From Rhynchonema sp. JSB1_4 (lineage: Eukaryota; Nematoda; Chromadorea; Monhysterida; Xyalidae): a stretch of 64,000 nucleotides of DNA. The translations under genes were made by a program, and so were the position numbers. The stretch covers positions 28,663 through 92,662 of the forward strand of contig JASAMV010008914.1 in the NCBI GenBank assembly GCA_030248065.1, in the 5' to 3' direction. The notes under the pieces were generated by a model that worked only from the letters and a program-made list of their open reading frames with translations, had not been told where the DNA came from and ran no database searches. This document shows, piece after piece, positions 22,626-33,680 of this stretch; the first letter of the stretch is position 1, and each line of letters begins with the position of its first letter.

Positions 22626-24815
22626 GCCCCGAAAACCACACAATCTCTGGTTGCGCAAATACACCAGGAAATCGACTCCGTTCACGTTGTCCGAATTTCG
22701 ACCAAAGCCCCGAGAACACGCAGCGAATGGACCAGCAGTGGAATCGATTCGAGTTGACGATGGAATGGAATGGGTTCGAACATCAAAATTACGACCGGCA
22801 ATACGTGACGACACGCACACGCGATTGTGTGGATGCACTCGAAAAGCCTGACGCACTTTTACAAACGAACACCCTCTGCCTGAGCGTTTGTGAACCCACT
22901 CAGTGGAGATTTATGCAAATTTCGAGCTTTTTTGCACGCTCCATGGACCAACGTAGCCGACCTGTTTGTGCGTGCACCTAATTTTTTTCATTGTTTTTTT
23001 TCAGTTTTGGGGTGCCAGGAAAGCAAGATGCATCTCCGTGTTCCGTGAAGACAACATCAAGTACTTTGACAGCCGAGAACCATATACATAAGTGCAAAAA
23101 GCACTAAACAGCCATACGCAATAAAGAACACATAAAAACAACACAACAATACAATTCACACACACGAAGACAGCTGCAGTGACTGAACTCAGCCAGGTAA
23201 AAAGGCTTTTTATTCGCTTTAAAGGTGCCGTGCCGTAATATAATGAGTGTTAAAAGCAGTCAACGTTCTTGAGAGGTGAATGGCACCTTTAATAGGTTCG
23301 CGGCAGGAAAACAAAAGAACAAGACAAGCAGACGGAACTTTTTTCGGGTTCATAAAGAAAAAGGATTCAAAATAAATTTGGTAGCGCCTCAATGAGGTCG
23401 TTGTCGGCTAGCCGAGTGGTCACAAACGATTGAGTTTACACATGAATCAAAGATTTTATATTTTCGTCAAAGATTTTCTGGCAAAAAACATAAAACCATA
23501 TATACGAAAAACTCGCGAGAACACCGAGCTCCAACAACGTCTAGCTGCAAATTAGTATGTGCGCCTGCGTTATCCCTGCAATGATTTGGAACGGATGATA
23601 CGTACATATTTGTGTGGGTTCTACAAAAAAAGTTCTGCGACAACATTTCGTGTCAGACAGAAATGCTTTCACCTTGCCAGATCAGGCTATTGCACGATTT
23701 CGACACCATTTTCTCGCGGGGAGACAGGGATTGGCGGCATCTGCCTTTTGGTGTTTGTGTGTGCACTACAGTGTTCGTGGTGGTGTTTTTTGTGGTGCTC
23801 CTTCGCCGCTTTCGCATGTACACACACACAGAGAGAGCAAAAATCGTAAAATTTTATGCGAACTCATAAATTGAATGACATAAAATTCAGTGCGCTCTGC
23901 TCTCGCAGTGGTTATGCGGTGGTACTTGTATTTCAGCAGCCCACGTCTGCCTGGAATGATGAGTCTGTGTTTGTTTTGCATTCACGCGAAGCGAAACGTG
24001 TTTGTTGTTCTTTGCTAAATTTAATCAATACGTGGAAATTCTTTTCGTGAGGTCAGATATGATTGGTAAAAGTACACGCATGCCAGTTTGTTTGATCCAA
24101 AATGGACCATCCAATCAATATGCAACATTTGGATGCTTTTAATCATCAATTATACTGGCATGAAATGAAATAATACAAATACATACCTGACGCTCAGCTG
24201 AAAACACACAACCAAATCGCTGTACTCTAGAACCGGATAGTTACATAGGCCTGAAGATGCTGGCACTCGGGATATGTCACTCAAATAATCACGTCAGAAC
24301 CGCGATCGCAAAAAACCGCGCTGGCCGTGAGTGACACGACAGTGACAAGTTTTGGTTGTCGTCAAAGACAATCGGTCAAAAAAACTCATGGTTGCTGAAA
24401 AGTCGGCCAGCCGGAGACACATCCAGCTGACGCACAAAAAATGCCGAGATCTTTTTCGTCCTGCTTTCTGGGAAAATGTCGACCCACCTTTTTAGGTGCA
24501 CTTTCAAGCAGACATCCCATAACGGTGCCCAACGTGTTGAGCGCGCGGCAATTCGTCAGCTCAAATGTTGACCTAATATGTTTCGGAACGAAAAATGTAT
24601 TCGTTCAAATATACTATTATGCCAAATGATGCGAAGAATGACTTTTGGAGGTGACCCAGTTAGTGTAATATCCAGGTTTTTTGGTTGCTAAGACAGAAGA
24701 TGCCCTTCAAACTTTGATTCGCAGATATCTAAGCACCTGACTAATCACCAAAGACTTTAAATCAAACACAGCTGCGCAGCTAAAAGAAATACACAAAATA
24801 TCAATTTAACTCAAA

Positions 24816-25678
24816 ATGGTGAAAATGCAGAAGATCGGCGAATGGGATCCGACCGAATTCCAGTACGAATGTTGTTGTGGAGAGATGCACTCAAGGGTGA
24901 GCTTGTCAAATTAAACAGAATAAAATTCACATTTAAAATTCGGTCTCAGAATCTTGAAACACGAAAAAAATTTGAAACATTGCAGAGCGGCTGCCTGCTT
25001 GTCGGCTTCATTTTGTCGTTTGTCGGCGTCTCAGCCCCGGTCTACCTCTACGTCGTCGCGTTTGGGGACATTGTGTTCTTCATCTGGGCCCCGATTTGTG
25101 TCCTGCTTGGCATATCGGGGGTGATGCTAATCATCGGCGTCTATGGTGAACTGCCCCATTTGGTCATTCCTGGCATTTGTATGGCGGTTGGTTGGTGATC
25201 GGGGAGAGCTGTGTGATAAATTGTCTTGCAATTTTTGAATTTGTTTTTTTTCTAAGAATTCATAAATCAAATGTTTGTGTTCCGATTCCTGTGTATTCGT
25301 GACGTAACTTCTCGTCCCGGAAATGCCTAGTGAGTTGCTGCTTCTGATCACCCGACAAATGTGGAAATCCGTCTGATCTACCACGCAGGTGTCTCCAAAT
25401 AACCTCAAAGGAAAGAACCGCATGACTGAGATATAATTAATCTGCAAATTTACTTCGTTGATGTTTCATTTTTTCAGGTGATGTGGTTCGCATGCACAAT
25501 CCTGGCAGCCGTGGTATTCGCTGTTTGGATCATTATCGGACATCGAGAAGCTGCTATCACGATACTAAGCTTCTTTGGCATTTCGCCTGATGGTAATGCA
25601 GACGTTGAAACATCATCATGCAACTCGCTCTCTAGTGACGCCATACTTACAGAAAAGTTGTCGTTTGGCTCACACTAA
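24816..25678 (+). CDS. Small multi-pass membrane protein, three exons, CCCG motif
   Basis: Exons 24816-24896, 24986-25186 and 25478-25678 join in phase 0 to a 160-aa protein (stop TAA 25676-25678). The cytosolic-looking N-terminus carries FQYECCCGEMHSR. Exon 2 encodes hydrophobic segments (GCLLVGFILSFVGVSAPVYL, VFFIWAPICVLLGISGVMLI). Exon 3 adds one more (WFACTILAAVVFAVWIIIG) and a serine-rich tail. Layout suggests three or four membrane passes. Clustered cysteines just before the first membrane segment recall small nematode-type membrane proteins, from memory and unverified; function unknown. Exon 3 contains one TGAAACATCA decamer in coding frame (residues ETS), and another lies 9 nt upstream of its 3' splice site. 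A hAT element begins 79 bp after the stop. Confidence 0.8.
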
Positions 25679-25949
25679 TGCCATTGGTTGGCATATACAT
25701 GCAGTAATGCAGTGAATATGGTACTTTTTGTGGTGACAGGCGACAGCAATTGCCACCAGTGTTCGAACGGGATCCCGATCCCGATCCCGGGATCCCGGGC
25801 CCTTTTTCTGATCCCGATCCCGATCCCGTCGTTTTGAAAAAGTCAATCCCGATCCCGATCCCGTCCAAAAAAGTACCGGGATCGGGATTAAGTTTTGAGA
25901 ACAAAAAGTAAAAAATTATGCAATCGTAATTCGCCAAGCTGTTGTAAGG

Positions 25950-26286
25950 GCGCGGCCATGCAAACTCGGGCGCGGGTCGCGGGTCAGAAAAATATTCTAT
26001 GTCCAATAACCGACACGTGTTAGCATGGCCGCACTTGCGGGTCGCGGTTTGCGAGTCACTTGAAACATTTATTTAGCCAACACACAAAAATTTACCAATC
26101 AGCACCAACGTCGCAGTCGTGCCGTAGCACGGCACTGATGGGTTCATTTTTGTGTGTTGGCTAAATAAATGTTTCAAGTGACCCGCAAACCGCGACCCGC
26201 AAGTGCGGCCATGCAAACGCGCGGCGGTCATTGGACATAGAATTATTGCTGACCCGCGGCCCACAACCGTGTTTGCATGGCCGCGC
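25950..26286. repeat. Palindromic element nested in the hAT transposon
   Basis: Arms GCGCGGCCATGCAAAC and GTTTGCATGGCCGCGC at the ends. Inner arms TTGAAACATTTATTTAGCCA (about 26060) and TGGCTAAATAAATGTTTCAA (about 26157) also pair. Insertion inside the 25757-26879 element dates it after the hAT insertion. Confidence 0.8.
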
Positions 26287-26383
26287 AGCTGAGGTGCTCG
26301 ACGGCTGATTCAGAGCGTAATGAAACTGCAAGCACCACCAATCGCGAACAAATCGAGCTCTAGAACTGAACGGTTACACAAAG

Positions 26384-26575
26384 TTGCTTCAAACGAAGGG
26401 ACTCAGTTTCGGGGAAATGTTGTCATGGTGGGCACCAAATGAGACAAAGTTTCCGCGACTGGCACGTCTAGCTTCCAAAAATCTAAGCGCTCCGCCTGCG
26501 AGCGTGCCTTCTGAACAGCTCTTTTCCAGTGCAGCTGATTTGTTTGATGACAAAAGATACTGCTTGAAACCATAA
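26384..26575 (+). pseudogene. hAT transposase C-terminal dimerisation-domain remnant
   Basis: The frame shows LSWWAPNETKFPRLARLA and SVPSEQLFSSAADL then RYCLKP. This matches the hAT dimerisation signature (L-x-W-W-x-x-N-x-x-x-FP-x-L-A, then S-x-x-SE-x-x-FS-x-A). Only about 60 residues remain; the DDE catalytic core and BED zinc finger are absent. Position inside element 25757-26879 explains it. Confidence 0.9.
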
Positions 26576-27313
26576 AATGGTGAAATGCTTGTCTTTTTGT
26601 CAAAGGCTTTGCCACTGATCTATACAATCATGATCTTTGAACTTATCCGTCATCAGCTATTCTCGATTTTCAATCGGCTTTAATAACTGTTCCGGGTGTT
26701 TATCCATGTGTGATAAACATGTTTCATGTTTGTCTGTGACATTAACTTGCATAAAATGATAAAAACTATTGCTTTTGGACTATCTGGTCAATCCCGATCC
26801 CGATCCCGATCCCGACACTTTCTTGATCCCAATCCCGATCCCGATCCCGGGATTAAAAATGAATCCCGTTCGAACACTGATTGCCACATGCGGCCAGTCA
26901 TGTCACTGTTAAGAGGAAGGACTGTGGACTCATTTTACAGACGAGGGTAACCACGAGGCGTGGAGGCACACGACAAGCTCACCCCACAATGCAACGGAGG
27001 AGCTGTACTTTGTCACCAGACCACCGCCACCAAGAGACAGTCCATTAGGTTGGTACAAAACTGGTCAATTCACCACTCACAAGTGGATAAAGTTTTTTTA
27101 ACTGCCCAAATGTACATACGGTTTACCAAAACACGCCTTATTGTAGAGTGCTTGACACAAATAGGTGACATGAACCTGAATTCCGGATGAGGTAACCCCA
27201 ATATTGTACCGTTGTTGTCACGATCCGGAAGTCATTTTTGATACCTACTTTTTTGATTGGACTTGCATTGAAGCCTTGCCGACAACAACACTCCCAAACA
27301 GCATCGTGAAACG

Positions 27314-27544
27314 ATGACTTGCGATCAGCCAAATGTTTCAGCCTTCCAAATGTTTGCCTGGCGCGTAGTGCTGGCGTGTGCGCTGAGTTCGGTTGTGGCC
27401 ATTCCGCCCTTTTTTGGCATGACCACCTTTCGAACGTATCTGCGCGACAAAGCCGAGGCAACGGTCAACGAACGTATAAGAGTGCGACGCGCACAAAGCG
27501 CCGCGGACAGAATCAAGACACGCATTGACATATTGCCGTATTAA
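27314..27544 (+). CDS. Small single-pass membrane protein, unknown
   Basis: A 76-codon frame with GC-rich third positions unlike the surrounding AT-rich sequence. After a short N-terminus it has a hydrophobic stretch (VVLACALSSVVAIPPFFGM), then a strongly basic and helical tail (TYLRDKAEATVNERIRVRRA, DRIKTRID). A CAG at 27338-27340 (AATGTTTCAG) is a plausible 3' splice site, so the true start may be in an upstream exon and this could be a terminal exon. Size and layout fit a small mitochondrial or ER membrane protein, but no family was recognised. Confidence 0.55.
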   Translation: MTCDQPNVSAFQMFAWRVVLACALSSVVAIPPFFGMTTFRTYLRDKAEATVNERIRVRRAQSAADRIKTRIDILPY

Positions 27545-27989
27545 AATATGACTGTCCTTTATACCTGTGTCACTATTTTGGTAATCGAGTAATTCATAAT
27601 ATCGACAGCGTTGTTTGTCACAATCAGTTATGGCTAATGTGCATCTCTCAGTTGCGACGATATTGATGCGTCATCGCGGCGGTCGTATATTTTATTTTAA
27701 ATATGAGAGTATTCCAGATAATACGACGGAATATACCAGATATGAAGAGCACCAGATGATTGTCAAAGACGAAATAAATTATACAGCTGGATAATTCTCA
27801 GGGAATGGATAAACAAGATGGCAATTACACGCACAAATGCACTGAGCTGCGTTTGCAGACACAACATTAGAACCTCGTTAAGAATTCTCGACCACAGCTC
27901 ACACAGAAAATAATAACTCTCGGTTCAATTTCTTATCCGCAAAACAACAAGTATCCATATAACTGTAGATCATTTCGCGCAATATCTCG

Positions 27990-30900
27990 TCACATTTTCG
28001 TCGTCTTACAATTAAGTAGACACGGTTGCTTAAGACTGGTGTCCATAGTGCACTGACTGTGACTGGCACTCAAACGGGCTGCGGACGACAGATGATGCTG
28101 ATGGGCCAAGCCTGCGTTTGCGACCGCCAATGGTGCCATGCACGCACCCAGCACGGCTGATCTGAAGAATGCGGCACGGTTATTTGAAAAGAAAATATTG
28201 AAAGACGCGATTAAAAATATAATTCAAGCAGACACACCGACCTGAGCACTTTTAATTCATGCAGGGCGACGTTGAATTCTTCAGAGTCCAAATCGAGTGG
28301 CATTTCGTTCAAGACGCCGCTCGACGACGTGAAGTGATCGATCGTGTATTTGCGCACGGTCTTGCCGAACTGAAACATCAGGGGGTGCTTTGTTTGAAAT
28401 TTATTGGTCCTTGTTCTTGGCTTAAAAACTTCCGTGCGGCAATTTTCTCTCAATTGAAACAAAGCAACAATATAAACTTGGAATAAAGATGAAACGGGAA
28501 CGTTTGGATCACCTGCTCCAGGCACGTGAACGGTACAACGTAGACGCAGAACTTGCGCAAGGACTTCCAATAGACGTGCTGGGTGCTGATGGTGATTATG
28601 GGGTCGATGCACGCGTTGATAGTTAGCAGATGCTCGAGGGTGTCGAATGTGTGCTGGTGACGCCATAGGGCACCTGAAGAGGTTGGAACGTCAGAGCACT
28701 GCAACGCAGTGAGCATGAATGGAAGTTCACCCCACCACACACGTTCACAACACTGAACGTATTGTAGAAGTGTACTTCCACTGCACAGGTTTACAACACG
28801 TTGAACGAAGTGTATTTGCACTGCAATGGTTTACGACACATTGAACGTGTTGCAGCCTCATACTTCCGTTCTACAGGTTTGCAACACATTGAGCGTGTTG
28901 TAGATGCATCCTAACGCTCTATGGGTTTACAACACACTGAACGTGTTGCGGAAGTGTAACGTTCACAGCAATGATTAGCAGCAGGCTGATCATGTTGCAT
29001 AAGTTTGTCACGACCAACATTCATTGTGCATATATATCCGTACCTCTGGAACAGCCGACGCTGGCTTGTAATATTGAGAAGGGCGCCAAAAATCCCACGT
29101 TGAGCACCGTTTTGACGAGCACAAACAGCACGGCACGACACAGTTGTTTGCGGAATTGGCGACGTTGCGCCTGCGACAGACGACGATCGCCGATGGAGAC
29201 AATCTGAAACATCAGACTGGTACACTGTCAGCTGAGGACGGATGGAATCCGGTGACCGCGAATTTTGGATTAACCGTCTCGGCCTGTTTTCAGTGACGGG
29301 CGGTGCACCAGGTCATCGTCACTGCGAATGCACCAGATTTATAACAAACGACAGCTAACGTATGTACGTACGTACGCACCTGATTCAATAGCTTCCTGTT
29401 GATCTTGATGCTGATGGTGAGCACCAACGCGCCAAACAGACAGCAGACACAAAGCGGCACGATGAACAGCAACACGGGCGCAATGCAGGATAGGATGATG
29501 TTCTCTTGATCGTCACCGTTCGCTGATGACGAAACGTTGTTACTAATGTGGTGATTCAGTGCCGTTCGATGTCGATGCATTTTCGGCGATTCAACGGTGA
29601 CGGCGGCCCAGGCGATCGCCGACAGCACCGACATCAGCACCAACAAGAGGGCACTGCGCTGGTGCACGTGTCGATTGTAGATGAATGGGGTGGCCAGGTA
29701 GAAGTAGAGATTGGCCGCCAGCAGCGTCAGACACTGAACGGTCAGGCTGTAGACGAAACTGGAATGGGTCACAGCAATCGATTAGAGTGAAAAAAATGGG
29801 CTGATTGTTGTGGTGGACAACTAAAGTCGTCAACTTTTGGTCGTCTGCTCACAAACCCATAAATGACCTCAAGAAATTATACAGGGCATTCGACGCGAGT
29901 TGAAGACATTAACACAGGCCACGCACGAAATTAGTGTTGTGAAAACGAATCAAATTTACAATATGTATATTAATAAGCCATACCTGCCAAGAACGTCGAA
30001 CGCGTATTGCAGTGTGTGGTCGCGTTCAGATCTGGGCACGTAACCGTACTCAGTCTCCCACATGATGCCTGAAATGAAGGAGACCAGTCAGTACCAACGT
30101 GTCACAGCTAAATTCAATCGCGAGCCCTTGTGCGGTTTGCATTGCAATTGGGCGCAATCATCATAGAAGAGTTTGTGAATGCGGGTAATACGGAACTGAA
30201 GCTGCTAGGTCAAAGCAACCAACACACCACAAGTCGGTACATGGCTTTATAACGACATAACAAGCGCAAATGGTGCGCAAATTACCGGGTACGGATAAAA
30301 CAGCGATGACAAAACATCGGGGAAAAGAAGCGGTGGAAAAAAACAGCGGAAAAAACACTGTGCAACAACAGCGATGGAAAAAACAAGGGGTCTAAAAACA
30401 GCGGGTTCGAAATTCGACTACGTTTTTGTAGAAATGGTCTTGTATTTTTGCGGGTTTGTGATCTACGGTCCACAGTTTTGCGGGCTTGCAACAACGGTCC
30501 CGATTGAGCTCAAGCTTAGATTTTTCAAAATGTAGCGCACGTGTAAAGCTGGAGTTATACTTGTCCATTTTGGGCTTGTAGACAATGAGGACAAATTTTT
30601 GTTTCAATTATATTTTGTGATAGCGTTGGAGCACTAATTTCGACCAGCGTAAAAGTTGTTCATTTGGTGCAGGGGAACAACTTTTACGCTGGTCGAAATT
30701 AGTGATCCGCCGTTATCACAAAATATGATTGAAACAAAAATTTGTCCTCATTGTCTACAAACCCAAAATGGACAAGTATAACTCCACCTTAACCTAAGCC
30801 GCCCCGAGTTTCGTTGGTTGCGAAATTCGGCTGTTTTTTTCAACACCCGCTGTTTCTTCCACCTCTGTTATTGCACCCGCTGCTTTTTTCCACTGCTGTT

Positions 30901-31250
30901 TTATCTCAGAAATCTCAGTTTTATCTACTGCTGAGAAATTCTCACAATAATAAAATAAATATGTCCAGCAGACGATTTCTAAAAGTCTGTTTTGACAAAA
31001 ATTTATGAAAAAAACCTGAGCTTACCCAGAGGCATGACGAACAACACAACTAATGTGTCTGCAACGGTCAACACGAGCAAAACGGGGAATATCTTTGCGT
31101 GACGGATCTGTTTGGCGCCGAATACGAACAACAGCAGAGTTGTCAGATTGGCGAGTATGCCGAAAACATTGACCACCGTCAACAGGACACGGGTGGGTAG
31201 GTGCATTTTTGGACAATCGATTGGTTGAGAATTATTAGTCGGATTCGGAT
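27990..31250 (-). CDS. Divergent rhodopsin-like GPCR, seven exons (5' exon missing)
   Basis: Seven-helix G-protein-coupled receptor. Exons 31026-31250, 29984-30068, 29380-29758, 29044-29203, 28513-28673, 28242-28369 and 27990-28161 (stop 27990-27992) all join in phase. The N-terminus (PNPTNNSQ) has two N-glycosylation sequons. TM1 is VLLTVVNVFGILANLTTLLL; TM2 includes VLLVLTVADTLVVLFVMPLG. TM3 is FVYSLTVQCLTLLAANLYF with YFY in place of the usual DRY, then LATPF. TM4 is SALLLVLMSVLSAIAWAAVT; TM5 SCIAPVLLFIVPLCVCCLFG. TM6 keeps its proline (NVGFLAPFSI). TM7 is LLTINACIDPIITI, so NPxxY is changed to DPIIT. The altered DRY and NPxxY motifs suggest a fast-evolving or lineage-specific receptor; ligand unknown. 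Introns 4 and 6 end in TGATGTTTCAG, the window-wide decamer. Confidence 0.92.
28735..28965. repeat. Minisatellite, ~58-bp unit, about four copies
   Basis: The unit contains TTTACAACACATTGAACGTG followed by TTGTAGAAGTGTA-CTTCCACTGCACAGG, repeated with drift (GAACGTATTG, GAACGAAGTG, GAACGTGTTG, GAGCGTGTTG). It lies in the GPCR intron between the TM6 and TM7 exons. The lack of unrelated unique spacers rules out a CRISPR-like layout. Confidence 0.85.
29293..29339 (+). repeat. Dispersed ~45-bp element, copy 5
   Basis: GTGACGGGCGGTGCACCAGG then TCATCGTCACTGCGAATGCACCAG. It lies 40 nt inside the intron that follows the TM3-TM5 exon of the GPCR gene, in antisense orientation to that gene. Confidence 0.8.
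30290..30915. repeat. Foldback element with ACAGCGG outer repeats
   Basis: Inner arms 30548-30652 (GGAGTTATACTTGTCCATTT, TTTTTGTTTCAATTATATTT, ACTAATTTCGACCAGCGTAA) and 30676-30786 (their reverse complement) differ by few bases. Outer flanks are runs of GGAAAAAACAGCGG on the left and CCGCTGTTTTTTCC-type words on the right. Located in the first resolved GPCR intron, between the TM2 exon and its partner. Confidence 0.8.
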
Positions 31251-32510
31251 CTGAAATTGGGAGAACAGATCGCTGTCAAGAACATCGACTATTTCTTCGT
31301 TTCATTGCCGCCGTGGGAGAAAACACAAGCTCAAGCCACAGCCAAACAACAGGCATGGAAAACAATCCAAGGCTACATACAGTTGGACATCGCGGTGGCG
31401 CTCGCTGGCACTAAACGTAAAACTCAAATGAATAAACATACCAAAATTGAAAATTTACACAAATATACAAATGCAATGCACACGTGGATCTTCTTAAAAC
31501 AATCCCACAAAATACCAAATACCAGTTGGTCATATGTACCTATCTACGGTATGCATTTGTACAGCTGCCCGGGAGTTAATCTTGGCGCCGCGCGCCGGGG
31601 TGGCAGCTTTTCCGAAACGGACGTGGGCTTGTGCCAACTAAGGCACGTGGTCAAAGAACGCCATGAATGACACACTTGAATAGACATTTCGACATCTAGA
31701 ATAATTCGATTTAAGTGCGCTTTAACTTTTGCTTGTTCGTCCTCTTGGCCAAATAAATGCACGATGGTACAAAATAATGTTCCTTGTTGATTTAGTGTGC
31801 GTGAGGCTCGAGAGCACGTATACGCTAATAATCAGCATATTAATAACAGTTGGGTGGAGGACTAGACTTATACACAGGCGCCATTACATCTAGATGGGGA
31901 TCAGGCCCGATCCAAACCCCAGATCGAGAAAACCTGAGACAACGAAATCTTATTTGAAAGCGAATTTAACAGCGGATGGGCTACTGTAGCTTGGTGGGCG
32001 GGTAACTATGGAAAATGGAGAAATTACTTTCGAAAATACAATTCCTTGTGTGCGTTGCAAAAGCAGAAACAGGTGCCTACGTACATATGTAGGCTGACCG
32101 CGCGAACATGGCTTTCGGCATATGTAGGCAACGGCAACAAAAGCAGAGAGACGCCCCCACACACACGAGTGGAACAATATACACAGCTTTTAGCCCACGA
32201 CAGAACCAAAGTTATTTTTATCCTTTCGTTGTTTTTCTAGGATTTACCGGTAGTGTCTGGTAGATCAGAAGTGCCCCACGATAACCGATAGCACACACGA
32301 AACCCGTTGCGGTTGAAAGTGACAGCAGCGCTGTTTCGATATTGTACTATACAGTGTACCTGTACAGTTTGCTGCACTGTTGCTGTCTTTCAGGCTGATA
32401 CTATTGTTGTATACGCATGTGCCTGTGCGCATATTTCGTGTCTACGCAGCTGGGAAACAACTGCTATCTAGGGCACATGGATTACATACGTAGGTACTAT
32501 AGTACCTTCT
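31251..32510. other. No supported gene
   Basis: Should contain the GPCR first exon, which was not identified. A 137-codon frame at 31257-31670 (+) starts immediately beside the GPCR splice site on the opposite strand and has no domain. Nothing else recognised. Confidence 0.45.
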
Positions 32511-32827
32511 GCAATTTTTGGCTGATTGAGGCCTGCGCCTGTAGAGCCTGCAGGCTCAGGAGTCTGCAATGCAAAAGATGGCATCCCTCAGACTCTGCCT
32601 GCAGGCTCGGCGGATGCCCAGTTAGGCTAGTGTGACTTGTGGTATGATTTTGATTCAGTTGTTCTCCGTTGTTTTGAAGCATTTTCACCATAATCACGTT
32701 GGAAAATAACCAATGCATTGTAAGAACAAGGAAGAAGACGGTCACTAAATAGAGCCTGCAGGCTCTGCAGGCTATTCTTTTGTATTGAGCCTCTGCCGGT
32801 TCACGCCTCAATCAGCCAACACTTGCA
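32511..32827. repeat. Foldback element with GAGCCTGCAGGCTC core
   Basis: Ends GCAATTTTTGGCTGATTGAG and CTCAATCAGCCAACACTTGC are inverted (three mismatches). Next to each end lie palindromic GAGCCTGCAGGCTC repeats. No target duplication identified. Confidence 0.8.
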
Positions 32828-33020
32828 GCTGGTACTGTGTAGGGTAGAGCAACTGATGACATTAGTACGGGAATTGGAAAGCAACCAGAAATGAGCATGA
32901 AAGATGAATGCAGGGATGCCACACACCTGGATAGCGCGACGACCTATGTAGACGACAACAAACACTGCTGCGTTAGCACGAAACATGGGCGCACATGCGT
33001 TAGCCACGTTAGATACAGTT

Positions 33021-33284
33021 CCGGGTGCAATTCTAGGCTGAAAGTTGAAGTCGCGTGCACGCGCGTGCACGCCGCGTGCACGCGCGTGCACGCGACTTCC
33101 TAGTGCTAAAACATAGGGAGCGCACGCCAGCGCACGCGCAAAACTTCGCGTGCACGCGCGTGCACGTGCGTGCACGCGCGTGCACGCGAAGTTACTTCGA
33201 CTTTTGCCTATACTTTGCACTGTTTCGCACGCGCGTGCACGCGCGTGCACGCGACTTCAACTTTCAGCCTAGAATTGCACCCGG
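33021..33284. repeat. Palindromic element with GTGCACGCGC repeats
   Basis: Perfect inverted ends of about 48 bp, CCGGGTGCAATTCTAGGCTG... and ...CAGCCTAGAATTGCACCCGG, continuing into GTTGAAGTCGCGTGCACGCG. The interior is tandem GTGCACGCGC, itself self-complementary. The long Cys/His/Arg-rich frames here are repeat translations. Confidence 0.88.
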
Positions 33285-33474
33285 TACTGTACGTTAGACC
33301 AGTCCAGCCACGAGCTCATGAGACGAATTTTTTGAAATTTGCTTGTGCAGATCCAATAATGTTCCGGTTCCACGTATTTCGAAAACGAAAGAAAGAGAAA
33401 CGCAAGTATTAGGTAAAGAACACGCTCTCCACCTCGGTGCGTAAATTCCCTTTTGACTCCCAAAACACTTGTGC

Positions 33475-33680
33475 GTTAAAGGCAAACCACGCCAACACGA
33501 GCTCGATTTCGAAGCTGGCAGAATAGTGAAACATTCATACGTGGCTGCTGATTTGGGAAATGTTACACGTTGAAGAATACAAAGTGGAGCATAATGATTT
33601 TCTCTTTCTTTTCGTTTTGAACACACACCACCTTCGAAATCGGGCTGCTCGTGTTGGTGTAGTTTGCCTTTACATCTTGC
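33475..33680. repeat. Foldback family with CGAAATCGGGCT arm, copy 2
   Basis: Arms 33478-33520 (AAAGGCAAACCACGCCAACA, CGAGCTCGATTTCGAAG) and 33630-33676 (CTTCGAAATCGGGCTGCTCG, TGTTGGTGTAGTTTGCCTTT). The interior shares GATTTGGGAAATGTTACACG with the copy at 16309-16520 in reverse complement. Confidence 0.8.

Larger units (their letters stand above)
16521..24815. other. 8.3 kb with no convincing gene
   Basis: Only short, domain-free frames. Noted items: TGAAACATCA copies at 16549, 17832, 19565, 19601, 22130 and 22166, the last four forming two inverted pairs; a copy of the 45-bp element at 22572-22625; repeated TTCTCGAAACTTG words at 20075-20280; TACATACATA-type short repeats. A 148-codon frame at 22535-22981 (+) begins inside the 45-bp repeat and has no recognisable homology. 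The region may hold introns or 5' exons of flanking genes. Confidence 0.5.
25757..26879 (+). mobile_element. Decayed hAT transposon with perfect 8-bp target duplication
   Basis: Terminal inverted repeats CAGTGTTCGAACGGGAT and ATCCCGTTCGAACACTG, followed inward by GATCCC-rich subterminal repeats on both sides. Target duplication ATTGCCAC at 25749-25756 and 26880-26887 is exact. At 26384-26575 a remnant of the hAT C-terminal dimerisation domain survives. The rest of the transposase is lost and a palindromic element is nested at about 25950-26286, so it is non-autonomous now. Confidence 0.95.

Noticed and set aside
22535..22981. 148-codon frame, plus strand
   Set aside because: Starts inside the dispersed 45-bp repeat, overlaps other open frames, no recognisable homology.
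23402..23450. tRNA-like box A (TAGCCGAGTGGT) preceded by GTCGGC
   Set aside because: No box B, no acceptor-stem complement and no anticodon arm; at most a worn tRNA or SINE fragment.
28735..28965. Regularly spaced repeats suggesting a CRISPR-like array
   Set aside because: Eukaryotic intron context, the whole unit repeats and drifts, and there are no unique spacers; it is a minisatellite.
31257..31670. 137-codon frame, plus strand, abutting the GPCR exon
   Set aside because: Antisense to the GPCR 5' region, low complexity of signal, no domain.
32801..33412. Arg/Ala/His-rich frames around 33 kb
   Set aside because: Translations of the GTGCACGCGC palindromic repeat.
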